Position numbers and translations under genes: made by a program
The notes under the pieces: model-generated
Told to the model about the DNA's origin: nothing
Seen by the model: only the letters and a program-made list of their open reading frames with translations
Database searches by the model: none
Shown: positions 23,228-31,696 of the stretch, piece after piece
How the letters are laid out: every line of letters begins with the position of its first letter
How positions within the stretch are numbered: the first letter of the stretch is position 1
Assembly: GCA_029564115.1 (NCBI GenBank)
Contig: JAKQQP010000500.1
Location: forward strand, 1 to 64,000
Source: Candidatus Rifleibacteriota bacterium
Lineage (GTDB): Bacteria; Riflebacteria; Ozemobacteria; Ozemobacterales; Ozemobacteraceae
DNA length: 64,000 nt
Direction: 5' to 3'

Positions 23228-24214
23228 TTATTTGATTATTTTTTTCAGTTCTTCTTCGAGTTTGCCGTTGCGCAAGTCGGTTGAGATAATTTTTCCGGAG
23301 CCGTCAACCAGGTACATTGCCGGGATCGACTGAATGCCGTAAGTTGGTCCAACTTCATTTTCCCAGCCTTTGCCGTCGAAATACTGCGGCCATGGCATGT
23401 CGTTTTCTTTAACATAGCTTTCGAAAGCGTTTTTGTCCTGGTCGAAGGAGATGCCGACGATCTCGAAGCCCTTATCTTTGTAAGCTTTGTAAACTTTTAC
23501 GAGTTCTGGCACTTCGGCACGGCATGGCGGGCACCAGGTGGCCCAGAAATCGACGAGAAGCACTTTGTTTTTGAAGCGCTCCATGTTCAGATCTTTGCCG
23601 TCAGTAGTCTTTTTTCCGGCCGGGAATGCGGGAAAATCTTTTCCGACCGGGTTTCTGAAAAATTCATTGAGCATTCTTCCGGCAAATTGCGCAATTTTAG
23701 GGTCTTTCGACTGTTCCACTTCTTTTAGAAGAAGATCGAAAGCCGGGGTGAATGTAGTTTTGTTCTGTTCCAGCAGCTGGGCAGCGGTAACGACGAGGCT
23801 TTCTTTGATTTCTCCGGCCTTCCAGTTGTTGAGCAGGGTCACTATTTCATCGATCAGGCCAGCTGCCGCGCCGACCTGTATCATTTCGGCGTCGAGTTTG
23901 AGTCGATGTTCGGGTTCTTTAAGACTGCTTCTGAATTCGGGGGCGGCGGCAAAAATGCCTTTGACGTTGTCGGCCAGCAGAGCTTTCATGTCTTCCGGGC
24001 CTTTGATTTTGCCGCTTTCTCCTGCTGTTTTGATTTTTTCCTGGAGGGTGCCAAGATGTTTTTCGAGAAATTCAACTACAGGGCCCGGGTTCTGCATCAG
24101 TTCCTGTCTAAGTTGTGAGGGCTCGAGAGCTTCAGCTTCGGCAAAAACAGTGCCGGTGCTGCTTCCAAGAAAAAGACCGCAGGCTACAGCTATCGCAAAA
24201 AAACGTGATTTCAT
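23228..24214 (-). CDS. Exported TlpA/ResA-type thioredoxin with long N-terminal helical domain
   Basis: Periplasmic thiol-disulfide protein, probably a reductant for exported proteins or cytochromes. The ATG at 24214 opens a signal peptide (MKSRFFAIAVACGLF) with AGGA 8 bases upstream; an upstream ATG at 24301 would bury it. Residues about 30-180 form an unrecognised alpha-helical domain (EFLEKHLGTLQEKIKT, LLNNWKAGEIKESL). The TlpA domain follows: LVDFWATWCPPCRAEVPELV with the redox pair CPPC, GISFDQDKNAFE, and cis-Pro in GIQSIPAMYLVD. The helical N-terminal domain is extra to the usual 150-190 residue protein and may recognise a partner. Transcribed from its own promoter, divergent from thrC. 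Confidence 0.9.
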   Translation of the reverse strand: MKSRFFAIAVACGLFLGSSTGTVFAEAEALEPSQLRQELMQNPGPVVEFLEKHLGTLQEKIKTAGESGKIKGPEDMKALLADNVKGIFAAAPEFRSSLKEPEHRLKLDAEMIQVGAAAGLIDEIVTLLNNWKAGEIKESLVVTAAQLLEQNKTTFTPAFDLLLKEVEQSKDPKIAQFAGRMLNEFFRNPVGKDFPAFPAGKKTTDGKDLNMERFKNKVLLVDFWATWCPPCRAEVPELVKVYKAYKDKGFEIVGISFDQDKNAFESYVKENDMPWPQYFDGKGWENEVGPTYGIQSIPAMYLVDGSGKIISTDLRNGKLEEELKKIIK

Positions 24215-24257
24215 TTGAAATATCCTGTTAAAAAAATAGAACCGTCTACACCCGGCC

Positions 24258-24285
24258 ATTATACGCCTGCATTGAGATAAGTCAA
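24258..24285 (-). promoter_or_regulatory. Promoter of the TlpA-like gene
   Basis: Minus strand TTGACT (24285-24280), 16-base spacer, TATAAT (24263-24258). Predicted start near 24251, leader about 37 bases. Confidence 0.78.
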
Positions 24286-24315
24286 ACCTGCAAAATGACA
24301 AATCGAAAAATGAAG

Positions 24316-24345
24316 TTGGCTTATCGTTGATTTAATGGTTATAAT
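24316..24345 (+). promoter_or_regulatory. Promoter of thrC
   Basis: TTGGCT (24316-24321), 18-base spacer, consensus TATAAT (24340-24345). It lies back to back with the TlpA-like promoter, with about 30 bases between the two -35 boxes. Confidence 0.7.
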
Positions 24346-24376
24346 CAGCCGGATAACACTTGAACAGGAGAAGACG

Positions 24377-25603
24377 ATGAAAGTTCAAACCCTGAAATGT
24401 ATGGCCTGTGGCAAAGAATACGCCGATTCACCGGATCGTTATGTGTGCGATGATTGCGGCATAGATGGGATTCTGGATGTGGTTTATGACTATTCTTCAA
24501 TCACTATCAGTCGCGATGAAATCGCAGCTTCCACCGATTTTTCACTCTGGCGCTACCGAAAAATGCTGCCAGTTGCAGATAATACACCTATCGCCCCGCT
24601 TCAGGTCGGCTGGACTCCGCTTTACAGGGCCAGTAGCGTTGAAAAAGCGCTGGGACTCAATAATGTTTTTATCAAAGATGATGGCCGAAACCCCACCGCC
24701 TCTCTTAAAGACAGAGCCAGCGCAGTTGGTATTGCCAAAGCACGTGAAGCTGGAGCCTCGATTATATGTGCCGCTTCAACCGGCAACGCTGCCAGTTCAC
24801 TGGCCGGGTTCGCCGCTTCAGCTGGTCTCAAAACCGTGATTTTTGTGCCAAAACGTGCGCCTAAAGCTAAAGTTGCTCAGCTGCTCGTTTACGGCGCCAG
24901 AACAGTGATTGTCGATGACAGCTATGATCGTGCTTTTGAACTTTCTGTTGAAATTACCAAAAAATTCGGGTTTTATAACCGCAACTGTGCTTATAATCCG
25001 TTTCTCGTAGAGGGCAAAAAGACCGTTGCCTATGAAATCTGGGAGCAGATGGGTTTTGATATCCCTGATCGCATCTATGTTTCTATCGGCGATGGCTGTA
25101 TAACTTCAGGCATCTATAAGGGTTTTTATGACCTGATGCAGCTGGGACTGATCGATCGCCTGCCCCGTATTATTGGCGTTCAGGCTGCCGGTTGCAACCC
25201 TGTCGAAGTGGCACTCAAAACCGGTGAATTTGTTGCCCAGCAGGGTAATACCATTGCCGATTCAATAGCGGTCGGCATTCCACGCAATCGTCTCAAAGCG
25301 ATGCGGGCTCTGCAGGAAACAAACGGTGACTGTATTTCTGTAACCGACGATGAAATCAGGTCTGCATTATTGGAAATGCCGCGAAGCACAGGTGTATTTG
25401 GCGAACCCGCTGGAGTCACAGCTTTTGCCGGCTTCAAAAAACATGCTATCACCACCAGCATCAAAAGTGATGAAAAAGTCGTCGTACTTGTTACCGGTAA
25501 TGGCTTAAAAGATATCGAATCGGCGATCTCGGTCTGCTCGATGCCGCAACCGGTTGCTCCTGACTCAGAATCAATAGAAAATTATGTAAAAAGTATTGTC
25601 TGA
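24377..25603 (+). CDS. thrC: Threonine synthase
   Basis: PLP enzyme converting O-phosphohomoserine to threonine. The 408-residue product starts with a zinc-ribbon-like CMACGKEY...VCDDCG, seen in a subset of ThrC proteins. The PLP lysine is in NPTASLKDRAS; other motifs are AASTGNAASSLAGFAA, VPKRAPKAKVAQLLVYGA and GEPAGVTAFAG. The ATG at 24377 is chosen because AGGAG lies 7 bases upstream; an upstream frame from 24335 has no such site. It is followed after 22 bases by the AbiEi-TPR-winged-helix gene and probably shares its promoter. Confidence 0.95.
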   Translation: MKVQTLKCMACGKEYADSPDRYVCDDCGIDGILDVVYDYSSITISRDEIAASTDFSLWRYRKMLPVADNTPIAPLQVGWTPLYRASSVEKALGLNNVFIKDDGRNPTASLKDRASAVGIAKAREAGASIICAASTGNAASSLAGFAASAGLKTVIFVPKRAPKAKVAQLLVYGARTVIVDDSYDRAFELSVEITKKFGFYNRNCAYNPFLVEGKKTVAYEIWEQMGFDIPDRIYVSIGDGCITSGIYKGFYDLMQLGLIDRLPRIIGVQAAGCNPVEVALKTGEFVAQQGNTIADSIAVGIPRNRLKAMRALQETNGDCISVTDDEIRSALLEMPRSTGVFGEPAGVTAFAGFKKHAITTSIKSDEKVVVLVTGNGLKDIESAISVCSMPQPVAPDSESIENYVKSIV

Positions 25604-25625
25604 AACTTCTTGATTTGGAGGTTTC

Positions 25626-28379
25626 TTGAGCCAGAGACAGAAGTTAGCTGCTGTTATAGAGCAATTAGACGGATTGACGGCTGACGATAGCGAATATTTT
25701 TCGCATCAGACGGCCCTTTTTCTGCTTGGCATATGCCCTGAACCGCCGGCAACTCTTACCATAGTTGCCCGGCGGCGACGGCGTAACCGCAAAATTGGCG
25801 ACTTCAATCTGGTATTCGTCTATCACGGCAAAGAAGAAGCGGCATTTTTTCAAAGTGTTATTTTTATGGAAAAAAGGCTGCGGGTTTCTACGCTTGAGAA
25901 AACTCTCTGCGATCTTGTTAAAGATTGCTCGTATGCACCGCCTTTTTCTGAGATGGCAAGGTTGTTCGCGCAAACGTCCTATAACTCAAAACAGCTGCTC
26001 AATATTGCCCGTAATACTTCTGACACAGTCTTGAAAAGAGTTTCGCTTTATCTCGCCTGGAGCGGCAGAGTCGTTTACAGCGCGATTCCGTTCAAGAGTT
26101 TCAAGAGAACTCCGGTTAAGCTTGATCCCCGCGAAGAAGGCAACTTGATCTGGAATGGCCTTTTCAACTGTCGCCTGCCTGCGAACCTTCTGCTGCAGCC
26201 CCCTGCCCTGCCACCTGAGGATGTTGACCCTGAAACCCGCCTCTGGATGGAACTGAGGAATCTTTCAGAATTTTGTGAAAAGCAGGCGGCCGCCGGCATG
26301 ATTTTCATCAGAGAATCCCCGGAACCAAGAATCAAAGCCATTATCGAGAATTACTTCATCGAGATATTTAGAAATTTAAGCTTCGAAAAACTTGAGTGGT
26401 TGATGATAAACAGTGTCAGCAATGCGGAAAAAGCCGATTTTCCGCCTCTTGTGCCCAGAATGCTCGTCAGCTTCATAACCGGGCGATCTGACGTTTTGCA
26501 GACAAGGTTTTCAGAGATCCGTGACTGGGTAGTTGCAAATCTTTACTCGACTGACTTGAGCCGTGCAGAAGGGGCGATTTATTTTGGCGCTCTTTGCGGC
26601 CTCGATGAAGAAGTCATCAAGCGTTTTGAAGAACTTAGCCAGCAGCTTTTTTATTCCGGTCGTTTCTCAATAATTGTTTTTTTTGCCGGGCATTATCTTA
26701 ACCGTGGAATCAGGCTTGCTCATACCGCCTATATTGATATTTCCAAAACTTTTTCAGCGCAGGAAAAATTTGAGGAAGCCCTGAGTTTGCTTGAAGAGGC
26801 GAAATGCCAATACGAAGACACCGATGGCACTGCCCTGGGGCACATTTTCTATGCAGCTTCTCTGGTGCTGAAAAGACTGAATCGTGACGACGAAGCTCTG
26901 ACAGAACTGTTTCTGGCCCGTGAAGCTTTTATTCAGCAAAACGATTACGAGTGGCTGGCCAGAACAGAAAATTCTCTTGGCAACCTTTATTTTTCGCGAG
27001 GACACCCCAGCCCTGCAAGGCTGCATTATCATGCTGGTCTGCATCTGGCCAGAAAGAACGGGTTGAAGCTGCTGCTGCCCTCTTTTCTGGCTAATCTCGG
27101 GCTCGTAGAATTCGACACCGGTAATTTGGCACGAGCTAAAACCGCGTTGTCAAGAGCTTTCAGTCTCTATAAATCGCAAAACAATCAATGGAATGCTTCG
27201 GTCACCGGCATGGGGCTCGGCAAGCTTTTTTTGAAAATGGGCTATTTTTTCAAGGCAATTAAAATTTTCAGAGAAGTGCTTGTTATGCGCGAAGAGAAAA
27301 AGAATTTCAGTGGAATATATGAGATTTACTCGCTTCTCGCCTGGATATGTGAACTTTTGGGAAAAACGGCCGCGGCCCGCACCTGGCTCAGCAATGCTGA
27401 GCAGCTCAGGCGTAGTTGCCGTCTCGAGCCGCGGGCCTGCCATGTCGGCGATTCTTTGCGGGCCATGTCAGATGTATACAACCTCAGATACCTGGAGGCC
27501 GAAGTTCATTATCGCCGAATGCTTGATGAAGCACTGCAGCAGGAGGCTGCAGTCGTTAAAACGGTTGATCTGCAGTATGGTCTGGCTTCGGTTATGGCTT
27601 TTCAGGGGCGGGAAAATGAAGCTTTCGAATATTTTCTGCAGGCGAAAAAAAATATTGGGGCTATCGATGCCAGGATTCAGGCGATGCAGTTGAATCTCTT
27701 TATCGGTTTGTATTTTCCGGGCAGAATAAACGATCTGGCATTGGCACAACAGCTGGCAAAATTTCTGGCAACGGGTTGTTATGACCCCTTTTGGGCACAT
27801 ATGGCTGCCCGATTGTTTGATTTGGGCAGCCCGGAGGCATTGCAATACCTGTCATTTCACATTGATCGCACTCCTCCGACCATGTTGAGGCAGTTGCTTA
27901 AAAAATTTGTCGGTCTCGATAAGATAATTAAAAAGCTGCACCCCCGCAAAAGTCGGGCCGAAGAGTTTTTTACTCAGATTTCGCGTGACAGCACTCGCAC
28001 TCTTCATGATGACGAGTATCTGATCTGGCAGGCCCATAAGCCCGATGGCTGGCTTATATTCGATGCTCCTGCCGGTCTGCTGTATTATTCAGGAAATCAA
28101 ACTGCGCTTAAATCGGGCTCGATTCCTCACAGTTTGCTTTTGCAGCTTTTCATGGCACAACCACACCCGATTGCCGTAGAGACTCTCTATAAGGCAGTTT
28201 GGGATGCTAACTATGACCCGGAGTTCGATGGCGGAGCCTTTAAAAGCACGGTTCAGAGGCTGAAACGTCTAATACAAAGTCTTGTCCCATCTACAAAAAT
28301 TTATTTTGCCAGAACGCAATCGGGAAAACGTCTGCTTAAGCTTGTTGTGCCCGTGCCCTGGATGCTGGTTTTTAAATAG
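25626..28379 (+). CDS. AbiEi-like / TPR / winged-helix regulator, new architecture
   Basis: A 917-residue protein that I do not recognise as a whole. Residues about 20-185 resemble the C-terminal part of AbiEi-type antitoxins: SHQTALFLLGICPEPPATLT, then RVSTLEKTLCDLVKD and VLKRVSLYLAWSGR, close to the family ERTLvD and RLgyL blocks. Residues about 370-690 are a TPR superhelix (KFEEALSLLEEAKCQYED, GNLYFSRGHPSPARLHYHAGL). The C-terminus (about 835-910) matches the OmpR/SARP winged helix (PIAVETLYKAVW, FKSTVQRLKRLIQSL). It starts TTG with GGAGG 4 bases upstream. No AbiEii nucleotidyltransferase is nearby, so it is not a toxin-antitoxin pair. Likely a DNA-binding regulator sensing a ligand or protein; target unknown. 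Confidence 0.8.
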   Translation: MSQRQKLAAVIEQLDGLTADDSEYFSHQTALFLLGICPEPPATLTIVARRRRRNRKIGDFNLVFVYHGKEEAAFFQSVIFMEKRLRVSTLEKTLCDLVKDCSYAPPFSEMARLFAQTSYNSKQLLNIARNTSDTVLKRVSLYLAWSGRVVYSAIPFKSFKRTPVKLDPREEGNLIWNGLFNCRLPANLLLQPPALPPEDVDPETRLWMELRNLSEFCEKQAAAGMIFIRESPEPRIKAIIENYFIEIFRNLSFEKLEWLMINSVSNAEKADFPPLVPRMLVSFITGRSDVLQTRFSEIRDWVVANLYSTDLSRAEGAIYFGALCGLDEEVIKRFEELSQQLFYSGRFSIIVFFAGHYLNRGIRLAHTAYIDISKTFSAQEKFEEALSLLEEAKCQYEDTDGTALGHIFYAASLVLKRLNRDDEALTELFLAREAFIQQNDYEWLARTENSLGNLYFSRGHPSPARLHYHAGLHLARKNGLKLLLPSFLANLGLVEFDTGNLARAKTALSRAFSLYKSQNNQWNASVTGMGLGKLFLKMGYFFKAIKIFREVLVMREEKKNFSGIYEIYSLLAWICELLGKTAAARTWLSNAEQLRRSCRLEPRACHVGDSLRAMSDVYNLRYLEAEVHYRRMLDEALQQEAAVVKTVDLQYGLASVMAFQGRENEAFEYFLQAKKNIGAIDARIQAMQLNLFIGLYFPGRINDLALAQQLAKFLATGCYDPFWAHMAARLFDLGSPEALQYLSFHIDRTPPTMLRQLLKKFVGLDKIIKKLHPRKSRAEEFFTQISRDSTRTLHDDEYLIWQAHKPDGWLIFDAPAGLLYYSGNQTALKSGSIPHSLLLQLFMAQPHPIAVETLYKAVWDANYDPEFDGGAFKSTVQRLKRLIQSLVPSTKIYFARTQSGKRLLKLVVPVPWMLVFK

Positions 28380-28463
28380 TTACATATTTTTTGTAACTTT
28401 GCTTCGTTTTTAAGGCCAGCGCAGCGCAGCGGGCAACGGTGCAAATTGTAACTGTCTGTTCTG

Positions 28464-28492
28464 TTGCCCGGTTCCGATAAGCGGTTTATACT
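28464..28492 (+). promoter_or_regulatory. Possible promoter of the secreted-protein gene at 28549
   Basis: TTGCCC (28464-28469), 17-base spacer, TATACT (28487-28492). The -35 box is also the right arm of a weak inverted repeat (gggcaac / gttgccc) that could end the upstream gene. Confidence 0.45.
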
Positions 28493-28548
28493 TTCTGGTG
28501 TACGACTAATATTATAGTTTTACCAGGAGTATGGAGGAGTAAAGAGTA

Positions 28549-29427
28549 ATGATTACCAGAAGAGCTTTTGCGTGTTTGTTCTTGATGTTTTGTTTTGCCT
28601 GTTCACAGGCTGTTGCTTTTGATGGCGTTTTGCCCGATCACCCGCTTTATTCTGTGCAACAGCGCATTTTTAGGGCAGTTGCCGATTACTGGCAGGTTCA
28701 GGAACTTTTTGTGAAATATGTTGAAGACCAGACTGACCAGAACGAGGCAGACTGGAATTCAGCCATAAAATCTCATACCGACAACTGTGTTGAAATTGGC
28801 AAGGGCGTGCTGATTTCGGTTAAGAAAAGCCAGTATGGGCAGATAGATATGCTGAGCGACATTTACAAGTCTCTGCCTGAAGGAGCCCGCCAGGCTCTTT
28901 ACCCTACTCTTGGCTATCTTAAGTTTGAAATTACTCATAAAGCAGACGATTTTCTCACCGAAGAAAAGTTCAGAGAATACTTTCCGGGGTATGGTTATTC
29001 TGAACCGGGTTACAAATATCGCAAAGGCCGCGAACTCGACCGCGAATACAAGGGAAATACCTGGGTTTTTGAAGAACAGTCGATCAGCACCACCTGGAAT
29101 GTTAACCTGACCGTTTCGATTGATGTGGTGAAAATTCTCACCGGAATGGTAACCGGAGGGTTTATCAAAGATCTGCGTGTTTCAGAGCCGTTTCACATGA
29201 ATGTTGGCGGGACACCGATGCTCGTCTGCAATGTTTCTTTTCAGCGGATAAAGTCTATCGTGACCAAAACAAACCGCAAATTCGAAGTGAATAAAGTCTG
29301 GTTCGAACTTTTGCGTGCCAAGTCTTCCTGGTCAAACAATGTAGCCTGGGAAGCCTGCGGTAAAACCTATGAAATTCTTCAGGAGCCTACCGGCGAAGAA
29401 ATAGTGACCGGAATAGAGGCCCGCTGA
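28549..29427 (+). CDS. Secreted protein of unknown function
   Basis: A 292-residue exported protein with a clear signal peptide (AFACLFLMFCFACSQAVA, cleavage about residue 23). The mature part begins FDGVLPDHPLYSVQQRIFRAV; it has a helical first half and a beta-rich second half ending in a conserved-looking block (ACGKTYEILQEPTGEEIV). No family is recognised. GGAGG sits 11 bases before the ATG. It is a single gene with its own candidate promoter and ends at a strong terminator. Its position after the AbiEi-TPR regulator may be coincidental. Confidence 0.75.
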   Translation: MITRRAFACLFLMFCFACSQAVAFDGVLPDHPLYSVQQRIFRAVADYWQVQELFVKYVEDQTDQNEADWNSAIKSHTDNCVEIGKGVLISVKKSQYGQIDMLSDIYKSLPEGARQALYPTLGYLKFEITHKADDFLTEEKFREYFPGYGYSEPGYKYRKGRELDREYKGNTWVFEEQSISTTWNVNLTVSIDVVKILTGMVTGGFIKDLRVSEPFHMNVGGTPMLVCNVSFQRIKSIVTKTNRKFEVNKVWFELLRAKSSWSNNVAWEACGKTYEILQEPTGEEIVTGIEAR

Positions 29428-29449
29428 CCCAAAAGCAACGTTAAAAAAA

Positions 29450-29484
29450 GCGGCTGTTGCAATTTTTGCAGCAGCCGCTTTTTT
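29450..29484. terminator. Bidirectional intrinsic terminator
   Basis: A 13-bp stem (29450-29462 with 29466-29478, one G-U type mismatch) in a T7/A7 context: six T follow on the plus strand and seven A precede, giving a T run on the minus strand. It ends the secreted-protein gene and the converging GAF/GGDEF gene. Confidence 0.88.
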
Positions 29485-29523
29485 GGCTTATATCACCCAT
29501 TTTCAGGGTCTCGAATCAAACTC

Positions 29524-31506
29524 CTATTTTTTGTCGGCAAGAATGCGGTTTCCGCCTTCGCTTTGCGCCGCAGCCAGAAGTTTTTCGCCCGTTTCGATAA
29601 ATTGCCCGACGTTCATGCTGATTTTAAACTGGGCAATTGACAGGCTCAATTTGACTGTCTCTTCAATATCCTGGTGTTTGATGGTTGTGCTGCGAATGTT
29701 TTCGAGTATTTTTTCTGCGGCTATCATTGCTCCTTCAAGCGTAGTATCAGGGAGAATGATCGAAAACTTATCGCCTTCATAACGGCAGGGCAGATCGTTG
29801 AAGCGGATAATGCGCTTGATGAGAGAGCCAACCTTGATGAGTACGATGTCTTTAAAGCCGGCGCCATGCTTTTGCAGAATATCTTCGAGATTGTCGATTG
29901 CGGCCATTATTGTCGACAAAGGCGATTTGACTCGTCTTACTCTCGAGATTTCCTGGGAGAGACGCATTTTAAAGTAATGATTGGTATACAGCCTGGTCAG
30001 ACCATCTGTAATGCCGCGCTTATAAAGGTTGGCGTTTTTAATGGCTATGCCGAGCTGGCTACAGATCAATTGTGCCAGTTCGAAGTCTCTTTGGGTTATC
30101 TGACCATTCCCATCTTTGTCAGAGAGGTTTACCAGACCGAGAACTTCATCTTGAACCACAATCGGGATGACTATAAATGAATCGGAGGTGTAATTCCTGG
30201 CGCGGGTGAAAGTAAAGCGTTCTTCACATTTCAGGTCAGGAACGTAGAGAGCTTCCATTTTTTGGATAACATGCTGTGAAACCGGTGAAGACCACAGATC
30301 AAGAGTTGATGGCAGCCCGCGGTTGTTGTGGCATATGTTGTAGCGATTTTCGGTTGGGTCGAAGATAGCCATAGAAAACTTTTGAACGTTCATGATGCTG
30401 CGGAAAATGCCTTCTACGGTGAAAGGCAGGTTTTCGATTTCGAGTTCTGACGATATTGTCTGACTGGCTTCGCGCACTGAGTTGAGCTCAACGATGCGGC
30501 GATCGAGTGCCTCGTTTGCGTCTCGAAGGTTCTGCATCAACCTGTATGTATTGATCGCAGATGAAATATTGCGCGAGATGGTGGTCAGCAGCTCGTTGTC
30601 GAAAGTCTCTTCTTCTTCTTTTCTGAAGCGACTGCCGAGAATCAGCAGCCCCTGGTTCTGGTTGTCGGTTCTCAGGACGTAGATATGTTCGATTTCTTCG
30701 TCTTTGAAAGTTTCTTTAAAAGCAGGTATTTCGTGGGTGATAATGTCGGTTACTTCACCGTCTTCTTTGATAGAAAGTTTTTCGAAGACCTTCTGAGGAA
30801 TCTTGACCTGGGGCAGACGGGCATTGGCACGCAGTTTTATGTCTACGAGGCAGTCGAGGCTCTCGTTGGCGTTTTCAAAAGTGTAGATCGCGCCCCGGGA
30901 AACCCCGAGGGTTCCGAGGAGGATGCGCAGCATCGAACGCAGCCCGGCCTGCAGATTTTTGCTCTGACACAGAAATGAGCTCAGGTCGATGAAGCTGCCA
31001 AGAATATATTTGAGACGTTCGACTCTTTTATGCTCGCGCAGGGTGTCGACTTCGACCGGTGTAGCCGCAGCGAGTCTCTTTTTAACAAGGTGAATCAAGG
31101 TGCCGGATGGGGGAAAAGAAGATATCTCGGCGCCGTCCATGAGGCGTTCCATGAGCATCAGACCCCAGCCGCGCTTGTGCGAAGACTTCAATTTTTTGCG
31201 GATATCCGGCTTTTCAACGACAGAGGGGTCGAAGCCTTTGCCAAAATCGCGAATCTGAATCTGCATCAGATCTTCTGCGTAGGTCAGCGCTACGTGAATA
31301 TCGCGTTTGTTTCCGTCGGGGATTTCTTTGGGAGCGTGTTCTTTGGCATTGATCAGTCCTTCGATGAAAGCAAGGCGCATTTCATCGATGGTTTCTGTTG
31401 CGAAACCACACTTTTTGGCAAACATGTCAAGATATTCGCAGGCTTCAAGTTCAGAATCCTTTTCATTAGCCAGCTTGAAAAAAAGGTGTGAGACCATTGA
31501 CGGCAA
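29524..31506 (-). CDS. RsbW-type ATPase / GAF / GAF / degenerate GGDEF fusion
   Basis: A 660-residue cytoplasmic signalling protein. Residues about 5-145 are an RsbW/SpoIIAB-like HATPase with N box FIEGLINAKEHA, G1 IRDFGKGFD and G2 KRGWGLMLMERLMD; such domains phosphorylate STAS anti-anti-sigma factors. Two GAF-like sensor domains follow (about 175-330 and 350-490). The C-terminal GGDEF domain (about 495-655) reads RYEGDKF at the active loop, so it probably cannot make c-di-GMP but may bind GTP or c-di-GMP. The start is TTG with GGAGG 6 bases upstream, better placed than the ATG three codons later. Its own promoter is at 31562-31590. No STAS or PP2C partner is in the window. Confidence 0.88.
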   Translation of the reverse strand: MPSMVSHLFFKLANEKDSELEACEYLDMFAKKCGFATETIDEMRLAFIEGLINAKEHAPKEIPDGNKRDIHVALTYAEDLMQIQIRDFGKGFDPSVVEKPDIRKKLKSSHKRGWGLMLMERLMDGAEISSFPPSGTLIHLVKKRLAAATPVEVDTLREHKRVERLKYILGSFIDLSSFLCQSKNLQAGLRSMLRILLGTLGVSRGAIYTFENANESLDCLVDIKLRANARLPQVKIPQKVFEKLSIKEDGEVTDIITHEIPAFKETFKDEEIEHIYVLRTDNQNQGLLILGSRFRKEEEETFDNELLTTISRNISSAINTYRLMQNLRDANEALDRRIVELNSVREASQTISSELEIENLPFTVEGIFRSIMNVQKFSMAIFDPTENRYNICHNNRGLPSTLDLWSSPVSQHVIQKMEALYVPDLKCEERFTFTRARNYTSDSFIVIPIVVQDEVLGLVNLSDKDGNGQITQRDFELAQLICSQLGIAIKNANLYKRGITDGLTRLYTNHYFKMRLSQEISRVRRVKSPLSTIMAAIDNLEDILQKHGAGFKDIVLIKVGSLIKRIIRFNDLPCRYEGDKFSIILPDTTLEGAMIAAEKILENIRSTTIKHQDIEETVKLSLSIAQFKISMNVGQFIETGEKLLAAAQSEGGNRILADKK

Positions 31507-31561
31507 AGGAAGCCTCCTTAAATACCTCTCAAAAAGTGAGGGAGTAACAAATTACCTAGTC

Positions 31562-31590
31562 ATTCTATTTCGTCACCATTTTTGTGTCAA
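31562..31590 (-). promoter_or_regulatory. Promoter of the RsbW/GAF/GGDEF gene
   Basis: Minus strand consensus TTGACA (31590-31585), 17-base spacer, TAGAAT (31567-31562). Predicted start near 31555, leader about 50 bases. Confidence 0.75.
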
Positions 31591-31696
31591 GGATCATGTG
31601 CTTTTTTACGAAATCGGGAACAAAGTTTGGTAAACTATTTTTGTCTTCCGGTCGATAGTGGCAGCGTCGGAAGTTGAATTTACAGGAGAAAACCAT

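Noticed and set aside
25626..28379. AbiE toxin-antitoxin system
   Set aside because: Only an antitoxin-like domain is present; no AbiEii nucleotidyltransferase gene is adjacent, and the protein carries other domains.
28379..28397. Small inverted repeat GTTACA-TGTAAC after the AbiEi-like gene
   Set aside because: Only 6 bp of stem in A+T-rich sequence; too weak to call a terminator, although TTTGCTTCGTTTTT follows.
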